Origin: an uncultured Clostridia bacterium
GTDB taxonomy: Bacteria > Bacillota > Clostridia > Christensenellales > UBA3700
DNA: 64,000 bases
Direction of reading: 5' to 3'
Assembly (NCBI GenBank): GCA_947646415.1
Contig: CANSGN010000001.1
Location: forward strand, 129,945 to 193,944
Below the pieces are notes generated by a model. That model ran no database searches, was not told the DNA's origin, and saw only the letters and a list, made by a program, of their open reading frames with translations. Position 1 is the stretch's first letter. Each line of letters starts with the position of its first letter. Shown piece after piece: positions 52,409 to 62,142 of the stretch. Made by a program: the position numbers and the translations under genes.

Positions 52409-52436
52409 AAAAAAGCAGTACGACTATCGTACTGCA
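52409..52436 (-). terminator. Riboswitch-controlled terminator upstream of asd
   Basis: On the minus strand: perfect 9-bp stem GCAGTACGA / TCGTACTGC, 3-nt loop, then six U. It follows the lysine aptamer by about 20 nt and is the expression platform. Confidence 0.88.
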
Positions 52437-52454
52437 ATAAAAAGCATTTTTACC

Positions 52455-52624
52455 GCTAGCATAATAGTACTCCATCTAAGATGACAGTTATAAGGATTTA
52501 GCCTTATACCCAACCTTAACCACTGCAATATGATTAAGACCTCGGCAATCATACCCTTTCTGGCCGTCGGTAATTGCATACCATTTGGCGGACATACTAT
52601 TGCTGATTGCTCCTCTATTAGCAT
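52455..52624 (-). ncRNA. Lysine riboswitch (L box)
   Basis: Minus-strand aptamer read 5' to 3': TAATAGAGGAGCAATC, then AGTATG, GGCCAGAAAGGG, ATTGCCGAGG, a pseudoknot-type pair of arms, AACTGTCATCT, and AGATGGAGTACTATTA. The blocks AGAGG-GC, AGTAUG, GAAAGGG, GCCGA-G, CUGUC and GGAG..CUAU occur in the same order as in the Bacillus subtilis lysC L box, and the ends pair as P1 (TAATAG / CTATTA). A terminator and then asd-dapA-dapB follow, which is the expected gene context. Lysine binding should favour the terminator. Confidence 0.88.
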
Positions 52625-52642
52625 CAAAATTTAATTTACTAA

Positions 52643-52671
52643 ATGATATCATAAAATTTTTAATTTGTCAA
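52643..52671 (-). promoter_or_regulatory. Sigma-A promoter of the lysine riboswitch operon
   Basis: Minus strand TTGACA (52671-52666), 17 bp, TATCAT (52648-52643); start of RNA about 12 nt before the aptamer. The plus-strand region 52672-52914 towards the next gene holds TATAAT-like sequences but no clear -35. Confidence 0.8.
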
Positions 52672-52914
52672 AAGATTTGCTATAATTTAATTGATATTTT
52701 TTTAATTTTAGTGTATAGTTAAATATAGTATAATGAAAAGTAGTGTAATTTTGAGCGAAAATGTCAAAAATTATTAAGTTGTAGGCGGAGTTTTTTTATT
52801 TTGCTATTTGAAATATGATATGTAAAACTTAAAATTTTTGTGAATTTCTTAACAGTACATTTTAGTTTAATTAGTGCGATATTTTCGTTTTTAGATAATT
52901 AGGAGTTTTTTAGT

Positions 52915-53937
52915 ATGGCAAAAACAGTAAACCGACAAAAATCAAACAAACCGTCATTTGCTGCAAAAGTTTTGGATAACATGACTTTGGGCAATGATAT
53001 AAGTATAAACAGAGCACCAATCGAAACAAGTATGATTCGTCATTGGTGGCGTTCATTTAAATTGAATTATAGTTCGCTTGTTATACAAAATATTTTGTGT
53101 ATGTTGCTTGCAGCGCCGTTTATTGCTTTGGTATTTTTTATTATGCCTAATTTGGAACAAAGGTGGATTTTGCAAAATGCCTTTAACTTTGTAGGAGAGT
53201 TGGGACTTGGATTTACAGGCAGTACAACGGATACTATAATGGCAATTAAAGGTATATATTTGTTTAGATTGATGTTTTACTCTTTGATTATACCATGCTT
53301 TAGTTTGATTGGTCTTGGAATGTCGGGTTTGTTTTACTCAAGCAGAAATGTGGCTTGGGGTGCAAAAATCAAATTGCGTCACTTTTTCCGTGGAGTTAAA
53401 AAATATTGGTGGCAATATATGCTTGCATTTACCATAATAGGTATTGCAGTTTATGCAGTTCTTGCCTCAATTTACGGATACTTGTATATGAGCATAGCAG
53501 GTATGACCACTTGGTATATGTATATAGTAATGATTATAGCCGTTCTTATTGCACTTGCGATTGTATACTTTATGATAACATTCTTGCCGATTATAAATAT
53601 GTATAACTTTAAAGCGGTCGATAAAATCAAAAACAGCATTTTGCTTGCGGTTGTGCTTTTGTTACCTTCTACAATGCTTGGCATTTTGTGGATAGGTTTG
53701 CCGATTGCTTTGATTTGGACAAGTTTAACACAAATGATATTGTTGGTTACATTTGTTTTGTTCGGTTTTGCAGCGTATGCAACTGCTATCCAATGTTTCG
53801 GCGTTTATGCTGCGGATAATTATACAACCGTTTTATATCAAAATATGCTGTACACGCAAGAAAAGGAAAGACGCAGACAGGCGAGCGTCAATCGCAAAGG
53901 AACAAATAAAAACAAAAAGAATAAAGGAAAAAGATGA
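52915..53937 (+). CDS. Polytopic membrane protein, YesL/DUF624-like
   Basis: 340 aa with about six hydrophobic segments (near 55-80, 112-135, 165-190, 200-225, 240-262, 268-290), a conserved WWRSFKLNYSSLVIQN start and W-rich FRGVKKYWWQ loop typical of the DUF624/YesL group, and a strongly basic C-terminal tail. Function unknown; some relatives are linked to sugar transport. TTAGGAG lies before the ATG. It overlaps the methyltransferase gene by 4 bp. Confidence 0.65.
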   Translation: MAKTVNRQKSNKPSFAAKVLDNMTLGNDISINRAPIETSMIRHWWRSFKLNYSSLVIQNILCMLLAAPFIALVFFIMPNLEQRWILQNAFNFVGELGLGFTGSTTDTIMAIKGIYLFRLMFYSLIIPCFSLIGLGMSGLFYSSRNVAWGAKIKLRHFFRGVKKYWWQYMLAFTIIGIAVYAVLASIYGYLYMSIAGMTTWYMYIVMIIAVLIALAIVYFMITFLPIINMYNFKAVDKIKNSILLAVVLLLPSTMLGILWIGLPIALIWTSLTQMILLVTFVLFGFAAYATAIQCFGVYAADNYTTVLYQNMLYTQEKERRRQASVNRKGTNKNKKNKGKR

Positions 53938-54650
53938 TGGATGCATATTCAGTTATAGCAAAATTTTATGATAGCGCTAATACTGACTTTGATTACCCAA
54001 AATATTTTGAATTTATAAAGCACTACTTTAGCGGAAAGGTCGTAGAACTTGCATGTGGAAGTGGTGCTTTTACCGATTATTTAGTCAAAGTTTGTGATAG
54101 CGTGATTGCTGTGGATAATTGTAGCGAAATGTTGGATAAAGCTGTGCAAAACAATTTTAAAAACAGAAAATATATTCAATTTGTAAAAGACGATATTTTG
54201 ACTTTTGTACCTCCTTTTAAGGCAAACAACGTTATTGCCGTATGTGACGGATTTAATTACATAACGACTTGCGATTTGCAAAAGGCTTTTGACAAAATAA
54301 GCGGGTATATGAAAAGCGGCGGACATTTTATTTTTGATATAAGCAGTAGCTATAAATTGAAAAATGTTATAGGTAATAATATTTTTTACGAGGACAGGGA
54401 CGATTTGACATATCTATGGACAAATAAACTTACTAATGATTTTGTACAAATGGATATAACCGTTTTTGAAAAAACAGGGGATTTGTACAAAAGAGAAGAT
54501 GAGAGTCATATACAATATATTCATGATAGACAATTTGTGGAAGATTGTTTGAAAAATGCAGGTTTTGGCGTGCAAACATTTGACGGCGAAAAGTTTGATA
54601 GTGTAAAAGACGAAAGTTTAAGGCTTTTATTTATTTGCAAAAAATTATAA
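53934..54650 (+). CDS. Class I SAM-dependent methyltransferase
   Basis: 238 aa. SAM-binding motif I VVELACGSGAFTDYL (about 37-51), acidic motif II VIAVDNCSEML, motif III region DDILTF and a GGHFIFDISS strand. The substrate is unknown. The start overlaps the previous stop (ATGATGG; the ATG at 53937 is an alternative). Co-transcription with the membrane protein and Hsp33 is likely, all on the same strand with short gaps. Confidence 0.82.
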   Translation: MMDAYSVIAKFYDSANTDFDYPKYFEFIKHYFSGKVVELACGSGAFTDYLVKVCDSVIAVDNCSEMLDKAVQNNFKNRKYIQFVKDDILTFVPPFKANNVIAVCDGFNYITTCDLQKAFDKISGYMKSGGHFIFDISSSYKLKNVIGNNIFYEDRDDLTYLWTNKLTNDFVQMDITVFEKTGDLYKREDESHIQYIHDRQFVEDCLKNAGFGVQTFDGEKFDSVKDESLRLLFICKKL

Positions 54651-54690
54651 TAAGCAGTACAATTAATAAAAATCAAATAAAAGGTGAAAA

Positions 54691-55557
54691 ATGGACATTA
54701 TACAAAAAGCTATATTATTTGGCGGAAAAGCTATTGTAAGCGTAGTAAACGGAAAAGATTTGGCACAGGTTGCCGTAGATAAACAACAAACAAATGATGC
54801 TGCAAGCGAAGTGCTTGCAAGGGTACTTTGTATCGGTGCTTTTTTGGGTTGCGGTATCAAAGGAACTAATATAAGGTTGAGTGTGACCGTTGACGGCGGT
54901 GGTAAATGCGGTAAAATAATTGTTGCAGGGGAGACAGGCGGTATAGTTAGAGGATTTGTGGAAAATCGCAATCCTAAAGTTTCAAAGTTGGCAAACGGTA
55001 CATACGATGTTTCCGAATGTATCGGAAAAGTGGGAAGTATAACGGTTATTAAGGATTTCGGACTAAAAAATCCTTATGTGGGCAAAACTCAAATTGTAAA
55101 CGGAAGTATTGACAGCGATTTTGCATATTACTTTACAACTAGTGAGGGACTTCCTACGGCGGTTGCAAGCGGTGCAGTGATTAAGGACGGCAAAGTTGCA
55201 TCCTGCGGGGCAATAATCGTTCAACCAATGCCAAACTGCGAGGAGGAGTATGTAGTTGTTTTACAAGATATTGTCCGCAACTTTACAAATTTTGGCGAAC
55301 TTATACAAAGCAAAACTGCGGAAGAGATTATAGAAGAGAATTTCGGACATTTCGAATGTAAACTTATGCCTCCCGTTTATCCTGAGTTTAAGTGCAAATG
55401 CAGCGAGGAAAGAATGATAAATATCATCAAATCATTGGATAAGGAAGAGATAAAAGATATACTTGCAAAAGAGAATAAAATTGAAATTCATTGCGATTTT
55501 TGTAACAAATATTATGTTTTTGATGCAAAACGCATAAAAGAGATTGCAAATATTTAA
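54691..55557 (+). CDS. hslO: Redox-regulated chaperone Hsp33
   Basis: 288-aa holdase activated by oxidative unfolding. N-terminal domain with GGGKCGKI and the GNPYVG-type turn, and the C-terminal zinc switch intact: CKC near 251-253 and CDFC near 277-280. Zinc release and disulfide formation turn the chaperone on. AAGGTG precedes the ATG. Confidence 0.93.
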   Translation: MDIIQKAILFGGKAIVSVVNGKDLAQVAVDKQQTNDAASEVLARVLCIGAFLGCGIKGTNIRLSVTVDGGGKCGKIIVAGETGGIVRGFVENRNPKVSKLANGTYDVSECIGKVGSITVIKDFGLKNPYVGKTQIVNGSIDSDFAYYFTTSEGLPTAVASGAVIKDGKVASCGAIIVQPMPNCEEEYVVVLQDIVRNFTNFGELIQSKTAEEIIEENFGHFECKLMPPVYPEFKCKCSEERMINIIKSLDKEEIKDILAKENKIEIHCDFCNKYYVFDAKRIKEIANI

Positions 55558-55579
55558 ATGTTAAAATAAGGAATTAGTA

Positions 55580-57310
55580 ATGATAAGTTTTGAAGAATAT
55601 ATGAGTCCGGAAAGAATTTTGCAGCTGGCTACAAAATATTATGAAAAGCAAGACTATGTGGCTGTAGCAAATTTTTTGCAAGACAAATACGATAAATGCC
55701 CATTGGAAATACAATCGCAATTACTTGAGCTGTTAGGTAATGTCTATATAAAGTGGGAGGCGATTGAACAAGCTATATGGGCTTTTAAATATGCGATAAA
55801 ATGCAATCCTTTAAACAGCAATGCGTATCTTGATTTGGCAAACGCATGTAAAAATTGCGGCGAAATTGACGGTTTTAAAGAGGCATTGGTTACTTTTAGC
55901 AATTTGGATTATCAAGGTCTTTCTAAAGCCGAAGAATTGGTGGAGTATTTTAACAGCCTGAGTCAAAATCAACTTGATAACGAATTGTTTTTGGTAGATG
56001 ACGATTTTAAAAGCAACGATATGCTTGATAAAGCTTTTGAACTTTATGGCAAAGGGGAGTTTGATGTTGCTTGCGAATGTCTTGAAAAATTGATTGAAAT
56101 GTACCCTGATTACCAACCTGCGTACGAACTGCTGATTTGTATCTATTTAACTTTATTTGACGAGGAAAAACTTGCAGATGTAAGTGAGCGTAGGTTTAAA
56201 AGATTCCCCGATAATGTCGAGGCAATAGCAATGTATCTTTATACTAAAAGACAGCTGAGTGTTTTTGAGGGTAAAGAACTTACCGAAAAAATGTTGAACA
56301 GTCCTATAGATAATATACTATCGCTAAAAAGGATATGCGAAGTTTTGGATGCCCGCGGCGAGTATGATAAATGCGTAGAATTGATAAATAATTACAGTAA
56401 AAAAAACGAAAATAATTATGATATTTTAATGATGCAAATGATTGCAAGTTTGAAAATAGGCAATTATCAAAATGCAAAGCAGTTGCTTAAAAAAATCAAC
56501 AACTATTACGGAATTATCGGTTTGGGACGTATTTACGGTTATTTGTTTGATTGCAATAAGGACGCTCTTAAAATAGTTAACTACAATAGTATTCCTGATG
56601 AATTGTGGGAAGTTGCAAATACAATGCTATCGGATGTATACAACAAGGCAAAAACAAATCAACCGATTGACGACGATGAATTGTGGAATGTGTTCGAACT
56701 TATCGTAATGACTGCTGACGAAGATATAATAATAAATTTTATGATTGATTTTAAAGATAGCTTTACATTAAAGTGTTCTCAAAAGATTTTGGCTATCAGT
56801 TATTTAAGAGAAATTCCGTCTATTGTAAGAGCGGGTATTTTATATGCAATGCTAAAGTGCGGAATAACGCAATTTACATTTTTTACTGCCGGCGGTTTGA
56901 ATAAGGAAGAATTTTTGCCTATCGAACAGTTAAAAGATTATCCCGAATGTTATAGTGATGCTTACTACTATGCTTTTGCATATTGTGCGTTTTCCACTGA
57001 GGATTTTGCCAAAAATATATATACTTCCACAGTTGAGTTGTTAGATGCAATGAAAGAGTCAAACCGCAAATTCCGTGATGAGTATGCTTTGGCGGCGGCT
57101 ATTATTTGCAATAGTTATGTGCTTGTCAATGACGATATTGTAAAAACTGTTTCTCGTGTTGTTGAGTGCAACGAAAAAAGAGTAAAATCGTATATTTATG
57201 CAATAAAAAAGAATGGAGAGTTTTTTGATTTGGAAGACGATGATATTTTTGAATTGGTTTTAAAAAGAATCCATAACAAAATTTTAAAATCCGAAAATCC
57301 GGGAGAATAA
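55580..57310 (+). CDS. TPR-repeat protein
   Basis: 576-aa helical protein with several tetratricopeptide repeats (clear ones near residues 18-90 and 145-210: A-x2-Y-x-K-x-D-Y and A-F-E-L-Y-G-K-G-E-F patterns; more degenerate ones to about 330). No signal or membrane segment. The C-terminal half is helical without recognised domain. Probably a scaffold; partner unknown. AAGGAATT precedes the ATG; 22 bp after hslO. Confidence 0.75.
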   Translation: MISFEEYMSPERILQLATKYYEKQDYVAVANFLQDKYDKCPLEIQSQLLELLGNVYIKWEAIEQAIWAFKYAIKCNPLNSNAYLDLANACKNCGEIDGFKEALVTFSNLDYQGLSKAEELVEYFNSLSQNQLDNELFLVDDDFKSNDMLDKAFELYGKGEFDVACECLEKLIEMYPDYQPAYELLICIYLTLFDEEKLADVSERRFKRFPDNVEAIAMYLYTKRQLSVFEGKELTEKMLNSPIDNILSLKRICEVLDARGEYDKCVELINNYSKKNENNYDILMMQMIASLKIGNYQNAKQLLKKINNYYGIIGLGRIYGYLFDCNKDALKIVNYNSIPDELWEVANTMLSDVYNKAKTNQPIDDDELWNVFELIVMTADEDIIINFMIDFKDSFTLKCSQKILAISYLREIPSIVRAGILYAMLKCGITQFTFFTAGGLNKEEFLPIEQLKDYPECYSDAYYYAFAYCAFSTEDFAKNIYTSTVELLDAMKESNRKFRDEYALAAAIICNSYVLVNDDIVKTVSRVVECNEKRVKSYIYAIKKNGEFFDLEDDDIFELVLKRIHNKILKSENPGE

Positions 57311-57342
57311 TACAAATTTCTAAAAAAAATTATTAATAATTA

Positions 57343-58341
57343 ATGCGTCGCATACACTTTAGTATGCGACATATTTTTAAATTGGTGTTTTTATTTGTTG
57401 GGGTGGTAATCGGTGCCGGGTTTGCAACGGGTAGCGAAATAGTTTTGTACTTTAAAAACAGCGGGTATATTTCCGTTGTAATATCGGGTATTATAATGGG
57501 GTTGCTAAGCATTGCGTTTTGCTATTTCGGAAAGTTGCAAAGCAAGTATAAAATAATGAAAAACCTTACGAAAATCGTAGTGTTTTTATCTTCAATTATC
57601 ACTTATTGCATTATGATAAGCGGAACGAGTGAGCTTATTTACAATCAGTTTGGTATAAAATATTTCGGCATAATAACGGGGTTTGTTGTTGCTATTCTTA
57701 TGCTTTACGATATGCGAATTATAAAGCTTTTAAACTTGATTATCGTTCCTTTGATTGTGCTTATAATGTTAGTAATTTTGATAATCGGCGGAGGGGAGTT
57801 GTACAGCGGTTTTGACTTTTCGTCCTCGCTGAAATATGCAGGTATGAATATGCTTTTGGGCGGATACTTTATGAGCGAGGAGGGATGTGATTTGTCACAC
57901 AAACAAATAGTCTGCTCAGGCGTATTGGTCGCTTTTGTAATGACGCTTTTAATGAGTATTTGTTATATGATAAGTATGCAATCGCCTGCTGCAGGTATGC
58001 CTGTATTTGAGGTTGCAAGGAGCTATGGTTTGGGTGCGCTTGCCGCAGTTGTCGTATATCTTGCAATTTTTACTACTCTTATCGGCTCGGGAAGAGCGTT
58101 TGCGGATATGATTTTAAAATTTTTGCCGCATAAGTGGATAGTATTTGTGCTATTCTTTACACTTGCTTGTTATTTTGACGGGCTTGATTTTGCTAGTTTG
58201 GTCGCTTTTTGTTATGGGGAAATAGGCGAAATAGGGCTTACTGTGTGCATTTTGATAATTTGCAATTTGATGTATAACTGTATATCGCGTTTTGTTGACA
58301 AGCTAAAAAATAAAAATAATTATTTAAAAAGTTTAATTTAA
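57343..58341 (+). CDS. YkvI-family membrane transporter-like protein
   Basis: 332 aa with about 10 membrane segments. The signature VVIGAGFATGSEIVLYF (near residues 20-36) is that of YkvI proteins, related to the APC/LeuT superfamily; the substrate is unknown. Neither start has a ribosome site: the ATG at 57343 lies just before, and the ATG at 57364 within, a perfect hairpin with a T tract. Family N termini are compatible with either. Translation may be leaderless, coupled or conditionally exposed. Confidence 0.8.
   Translation: MRRIHFSMRHIFKLVFLFVGVVIGAGFATGSEIVLYFKNSGYISVVISGIIMGLLSIAFCYFGKLQSKYKIMKNLTKIVVFLSSIITYCIMISGTSELIYNQFGIKYFGIITGFVVAILMLYDMRIIKLLNLIIVPLIVLIMLVILIIGGGELYSGFDFSSSLKYAGMNMLLGGYFMSEEGCDLSHKQIVCSGVLVAFVMTLLMSICYMISMQSPAAGMPVFEVARSYGLGALAAVVVYLAIFTTLIGSGRAFADMILKFLPHKWIVFVLFFTLACYFDGLDFASLVAFCYGEIGEIGLTVCILIICNLMYNCISRFVDKLKNKNNYLKSLI
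57347..57378 (+). terminator. Perfect hairpin covering the start of the YkvI-type gene
   Basis: 9-bp stem GTCGCATAC / GTATGCGAC, 6-nt loop, then ATATTTTT. It fits a terminator for the TPR gene, but the second possible start codon of the next gene (57364) lies inside its right arm. Confidence 0.75.
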
Positions 58342-58419
58342 TAATTAATAAAAATGTTTACAAATAAATAAAAGTATGATATACTACTTTGTAGTACTGA
58401 TTTACTGAAGGTGAAAAAA

Positions 58420-59199
58420 ATGAAATTTAGCAAAAATGAAATATTTACCATACCTAATATTTTGACATACATAAGGATTGTGTGTGTGCCATTTTTCATT
58501 TGGATTATTTTAGATAAAAGTATTCCCAACAATATCTACATTGCGTTTGGAATATTCATATTTGCTTCGATTACCGATTTGGTGGACGGCTTTATTGCTA
58601 GACATTATCATTTGATTAGTGATATCGGTAAAGTTGCAGACCCTATTGCAGATAAGATGTTGCAGGTTTCCACATTGCTTTGTCTTACTATTTTGGGTAA
58701 GATACATTGGGGATTTCCTGTAGTGTTTTTCATTAAGGAAACATATATGGTGCTTGGCGGTAGTGTGATTGTCAAGTTGTTTAAAAGCGATTATGTGTTG
58801 CAATCTAATATCTTCGGCAAATTCGCAACATGCTTAAATTCATTGGGTATAGTATTGGGATTTTTCGCAAAAGAGGGCAATATGGCGTACGACATAGCCG
58901 TCAATGTGATTTTGACATGTGGTGCAGTTTTTGCAGTCGTCACGGCGGTTATTTATACAGTTCAGTTTTTTAAGTTCAGAAAAAGAGAACTTACCGAAAA
59001 AAGATTGAAATTTGCAGTCGATTCGGACAATCAAAAAAATGAAGATATTATACTTCAAGCCCAAGTCGAGGAAAGTGTCGTAAACGATGTTGCGGTAGAA
59101 AACGTAGGTATCAGTGCAGCAGATTTATGCAAGGAAGAAGAATCGGGAGATATCGTAAGTAGCGGTGCTGTGGTCAGCGACGGGGATAAACAAGTATGA
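58420..59199 (+). CDS. pgsA: CDP-diacylglycerol-glycerol-3-phosphate phosphatidyltransferase-like
   Basis: 259-aa membrane enzyme of the CDP-alcohol phosphatidyltransferase family, probably making phosphatidylglycerol phosphate. Motif D-G-x2-A-R-x8-G-x3-D-x3-D is intact in LVDGFIARHYHLISDIG and ADPIADK (about 52-77). Five to six helices. Residues 190-259 form an acidic cytoplasmic tail not found in short PgsA proteins. The ATG at 58420 has GAAGGTG upstream; the GTG at 58411 is that ribosome site. The 5' leader has a TACTAC/GTAGTA hairpin. Confidence 0.85.
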   Translation: MKFSKNEIFTIPNILTYIRIVCVPFFIWIILDKSIPNNIYIAFGIFIFASITDLVDGFIARHYHLISDIGKVADPIADKMLQVSTLLCLTILGKIHWGFPVVFFIKETYMVLGGSVIVKLFKSDYVLQSNIFGKFATCLNSLGIVLGFFAKEGNMAYDIAVNVILTCGAVFAVVTAVIYTVQFFKFRKRELTEKRLKFAVDSDNQKNEDIILQAQVEESVVNDVAVENVGISAADLCKEEESGDIVSSGAVVSDGDKQV

Positions 59200-59459
59200 T
59201 TAATTTTGCTTACAGTCTTTCCGCAATATTTGCGTGGAGTTGGGAGAGATTTAAAAATCCTTTTGTCATAAGCGGAATAGTCGTAATGTTTATAGGTATA
59301 ATGTTGTTGATATTCAGCAATAAAATTGCCTATCACGTCACGCTTAAAATGAAAGATGCTGACGATAAAAAACTTGCAAATGTGGGCTTGTTATTCAAAG
59401 GCGTTGCTTTTGGAGTAACCTTGATAGGGGCTTTGCTTGCAGTGCTTTTCATTAAATAA
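59196..59459 (+). CDS. Small two-helix membrane protein
   Basis: 87 aa with hydrophobic segments at about 24-42 and 64-85; the rest is short loops. It overlaps the pgsA stop by 4 bp (ATGA), so translation is coupled and a shared membrane-lipid function is plausible. No family recognised. Confidence 0.7.
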   Translation: MINFAYSLSAIFAWSWERFKNPFVISGIVVMFIGIMLLIFSNKIAYHVTLKMKDADDKKLANVGLLFKGVAFGVTLIGALLAVLFIK

Positions 59460-59508
59460 ATTTAGATAAAAATATAAAATGCTTGAGAAAAATAGGAAGG
59501 TGCGGTTT

Positions 59509-62142
59509 ATGGATATGTCAAAAACATATAATCCGAAAGAGTTTGAAGAAAAATTATATAAAGAGTGGGAGAAAAAGGGGTATTTCAGAGCGGAAGCGGA
59601 CAGCAAAAAGCAACCGTTTTCCATTGTTATTCCACCTCCTAATATTACAGGACAATTACACATGGGACATGCCTTGAACAATAGTATTCAAGATACAATC
59701 GTAAGGTTTAAACGTATGCAAGGATATGCTACTTTGTGGCTACCGGGTACAGACCATGCGTCTATTGCAACCGAGGTTAAGATTGTTGAAAAAATGAAAC
59801 AAGACGGTCTTACAAAAGCCGATGTAGGAAGAGACGGCTTTTTGGAGCGTGCTTGGGAGTGGAAAGAACAATACGGTGGAAGAATTATCGAGCAATTAAA
59901 AAGGCTTGGTTCCTCATGCGATTGGAGCAGACTTGCTTTTACAATGGATGATAATCTTACAAAAGCAGTAAAACACGTTTTTGTTAAGCTATACAATAAA
60001 GGTTTGATTTATAAGGCTGACCGCATTATAAATTGGTGTCCGTCCTGCAAAACTGCATTGAGCGATGCGGAAGTTGACTATGAAGAGCAGGACTCTTTCC
60101 TATGGCATATTAGGTATCCGTTTGCAGATGGCAGTGGGGAGCTTGTAGTTGCAACTACAAGACCTGAGACTATGCTTGGGGATAGTGCCGTTGCTGTCAA
60201 TCCAAAGGACGAAAGATATAAAGATATTATCGGCAAAATGCTTATTTTACCGCTTACAGACAAACAAATTCCCGTTATTGCGGATGAATATGTAGAGCTT
60301 GATTTTGGTAGCGGTGCGGTAAAAATTACACCTGCACACGACCCTAACGACTTTGAAGTGGGTTTAAGACACAATTTGGATGTTATCCGCATTATGAACG
60401 ATGACGGAACTATGAACGAACTTGCAGGCAAGTACTGCGGTTTGGATAGGTTGGTTGCAAGAGCTAAAATTGTAGAAGATTTAAAGGCAGGCGGATATCT
60501 TGTTAAGGAAGAGCCATACAAACACAATGTAGGTGTTTGCTACAGGTGTCACAATGTGGTTGAGCCTATTGTCAGCAAACAATGGTTTGTTAAAATGGGA
60601 CCACTTGCAAAACCTGCAGTTAAAGTTGTTAAGGATAAAAAGATTGAATTTATCCCGGGTAGATTTAGCAAAACATACTTTAATTGGATGGAAAATATTA
60701 AAGATTGGTGCATTTCGCGTCAGCTTTGGTGGGGTCACAGGATACCTGCTTACTACTGCGAAGATTGTGGCGAAATGATGGTACAGGAAGATGCACCTAA
60801 AGTATGTAGCAAGTGCGGTAGTACGCATTTAAAACAAGACGAGGATGTTTTGGATACTTGGTTTTCCTCTGCATTGTGGCCGTTTTCTACACTTGGATAT
60901 CCCGAGCAAACAAAAGATTTGCAATATTTTTATCCTACAAGTTTGCTTGTAACTGCTTACGATATAATTTTCTTCTGGGTTGCAAGGATGATTTTCAGTG
61001 GTTTGGAACACATGGGGGATATACCTTTCCCTGAAGTTTTGATACACGGTATTGTTCGTGACAGCCAAGGCAGAAAAATGAGCAAGTCTTTGGGCAATGG
61101 TATTGACCCGCTTGAAGTTATTGACAACTATGGTGCGGACAGCTTAAGACTTAGCTTGCTTATGGGTATTGCTCCGGGTGGAGATACTAGATTTATCGAG
61201 GAAAAAGTGGTAAGTTGCCGTAACTTCCTTAACAAAGTTTGGAACGCATCAAGGTTTGTTATGATGAATACCCAAAATGTTAAATTAAAGGAAATGGGTA
61301 GTTTCCGTTTGACACCTAGCGATAAATGGATATTGTCAAAATTGAACAATACTGTTAAGGAAAGCACTAAATGTATGGAAAAATACGATTTGGGCTTAGC
61401 TTGCAGCAGTATTTACGATTTTGTTTGGAATGATTTTTGCGATTGGTATATAGAGCTTTCAAAGGCTGCTTTGTATGGCGATAATGAGGATAAAAAGTCA
61501 AATACTGTAACCGTTTTAAATTATGTTCTTGACAAAATTTTGAAGTTGTTGCATCCGTTTGTACCTTTCATTACAGATGAAATTTATTCGTTTACTGCTT
61601 CTGCAAAATCTAGCATTATGATTAGCGATTGGCCACAAGTTATCAAAAAGTATAATTACAAAAAGGAAAGGGAAACATTCGAAAAAGTTATGGATATCAT
61701 AAAAGGTATACGTAACTTAAGGGTGGAAATGAATGTAAAACCATCTCAAAAAATCGATTTGATTATTGCACCTAGCGTTGACATAAAAGTTTTGGATACT
61801 ATTATGCCGTATATTATAAAAATGGCTAATATCGGCAGCGTATCATATATTCAAGACAAACAGGAAGTTAGCGAAAAGGTAAGTGTGATTATAAGCGATT
61901 TCGGCGATATTTTGATTCCGCTTGGTAACCTTGTAGACAACGAGAAAGAAATTGCAAGACTTACAAAAGACTTGGAAGACACCAACAGCGAAATTGAGCG
62001 TGCAACCAAAATGCTTAATAACCAAGGTTTTATTGCAAGAGCGCCTAAACAGTTGGTTGATAAGGAAAAGGAAAAACTTGCAAACTACACACAACTTGCG
62101 GAAAAAATTAAAAGTCAAATTGAAGAGTTGAAAAATGCGTGA
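59509..62142 (+). CDS. valS: Valyl-tRNA synthetase
   Basis: 877-aa class Ia synthetase charging tRNA-Val. HIGH motif as HMGH in GQLHMGHALNN (about 45), editing domain with TTRPET and HDPNDFEVG, two zinc-type CxxC pairs (CYRCH; CEDCG with CSKCG), KMSKS in GRKMSKSLGN (about 517), anticodon-binding domain and the C-terminal coiled coil (about 815-877). AGGAAGGTG precedes the ATG at 59509; an earlier in-frame ATG at 59479 lacks one. No T-box leader is present. Its end overlaps the HAD gene by 8 bp. Confidence 0.96.
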   Translation: MDMSKTYNPKEFEEKLYKEWEKKGYFRAEADSKKQPFSIVIPPPNITGQLHMGHALNNSIQDTIVRFKRMQGYATLWLPGTDHASIATEVKIVEKMKQDGLTKADVGRDGFLERAWEWKEQYGGRIIEQLKRLGSSCDWSRLAFTMDDNLTKAVKHVFVKLYNKGLIYKADRIINWCPSCKTALSDAEVDYEEQDSFLWHIRYPFADGSGELVVATTRPETMLGDSAVAVNPKDERYKDIIGKMLILPLTDKQIPVIADEYVELDFGSGAVKITPAHDPNDFEVGLRHNLDVIRIMNDDGTMNELAGKYCGLDRLVARAKIVEDLKAGGYLVKEEPYKHNVGVCYRCHNVVEPIVSKQWFVKMGPLAKPAVKVVKDKKIEFIPGRFSKTYFNWMENIKDWCISRQLWWGHRIPAYYCEDCGEMMVQEDAPKVCSKCGSTHLKQDEDVLDTWFSSALWPFSTLGYPEQTKDLQYFYPTSLLVTAYDIIFFWVARMIFSGLEHMGDIPFPEVLIHGIVRDSQGRKMSKSLGNGIDPLEVIDNYGADSLRLSLLMGIAPGGDTRFIEEKVVSCRNFLNKVWNASRFVMMNTQNVKLKEMGSFRLTPSDKWILSKLNNTVKESTKCMEKYDLGLACSSIYDFVWNDFCDWYIELSKAALYGDNEDKKSNTVTVLNYVLDKILKLLHPFVPFITDEIYSFTASAKSSIMISDWPQVIKKYNYKKERETFEKVMDIIKGIRNLRVEMNVKPSQKIDLIIAPSVDIKVLDTIMPYIIKMANIGSVSYIQDKQEVSEKVSVIISDFGDILIPLGNLVDNEKEIARLTKDLEDTNSEIERATKMLNNQGFIARAPKQLVDKEKEKLANYTQLAEKIKSQIEELKNA

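Noticed and set aside
59460-59508. T-box leader for valS
   Set aside because: Gap is too short, and no AGGGTGG-type T-box sequence or specifier stem is visible; the argS and ilvB leaders also lack one.
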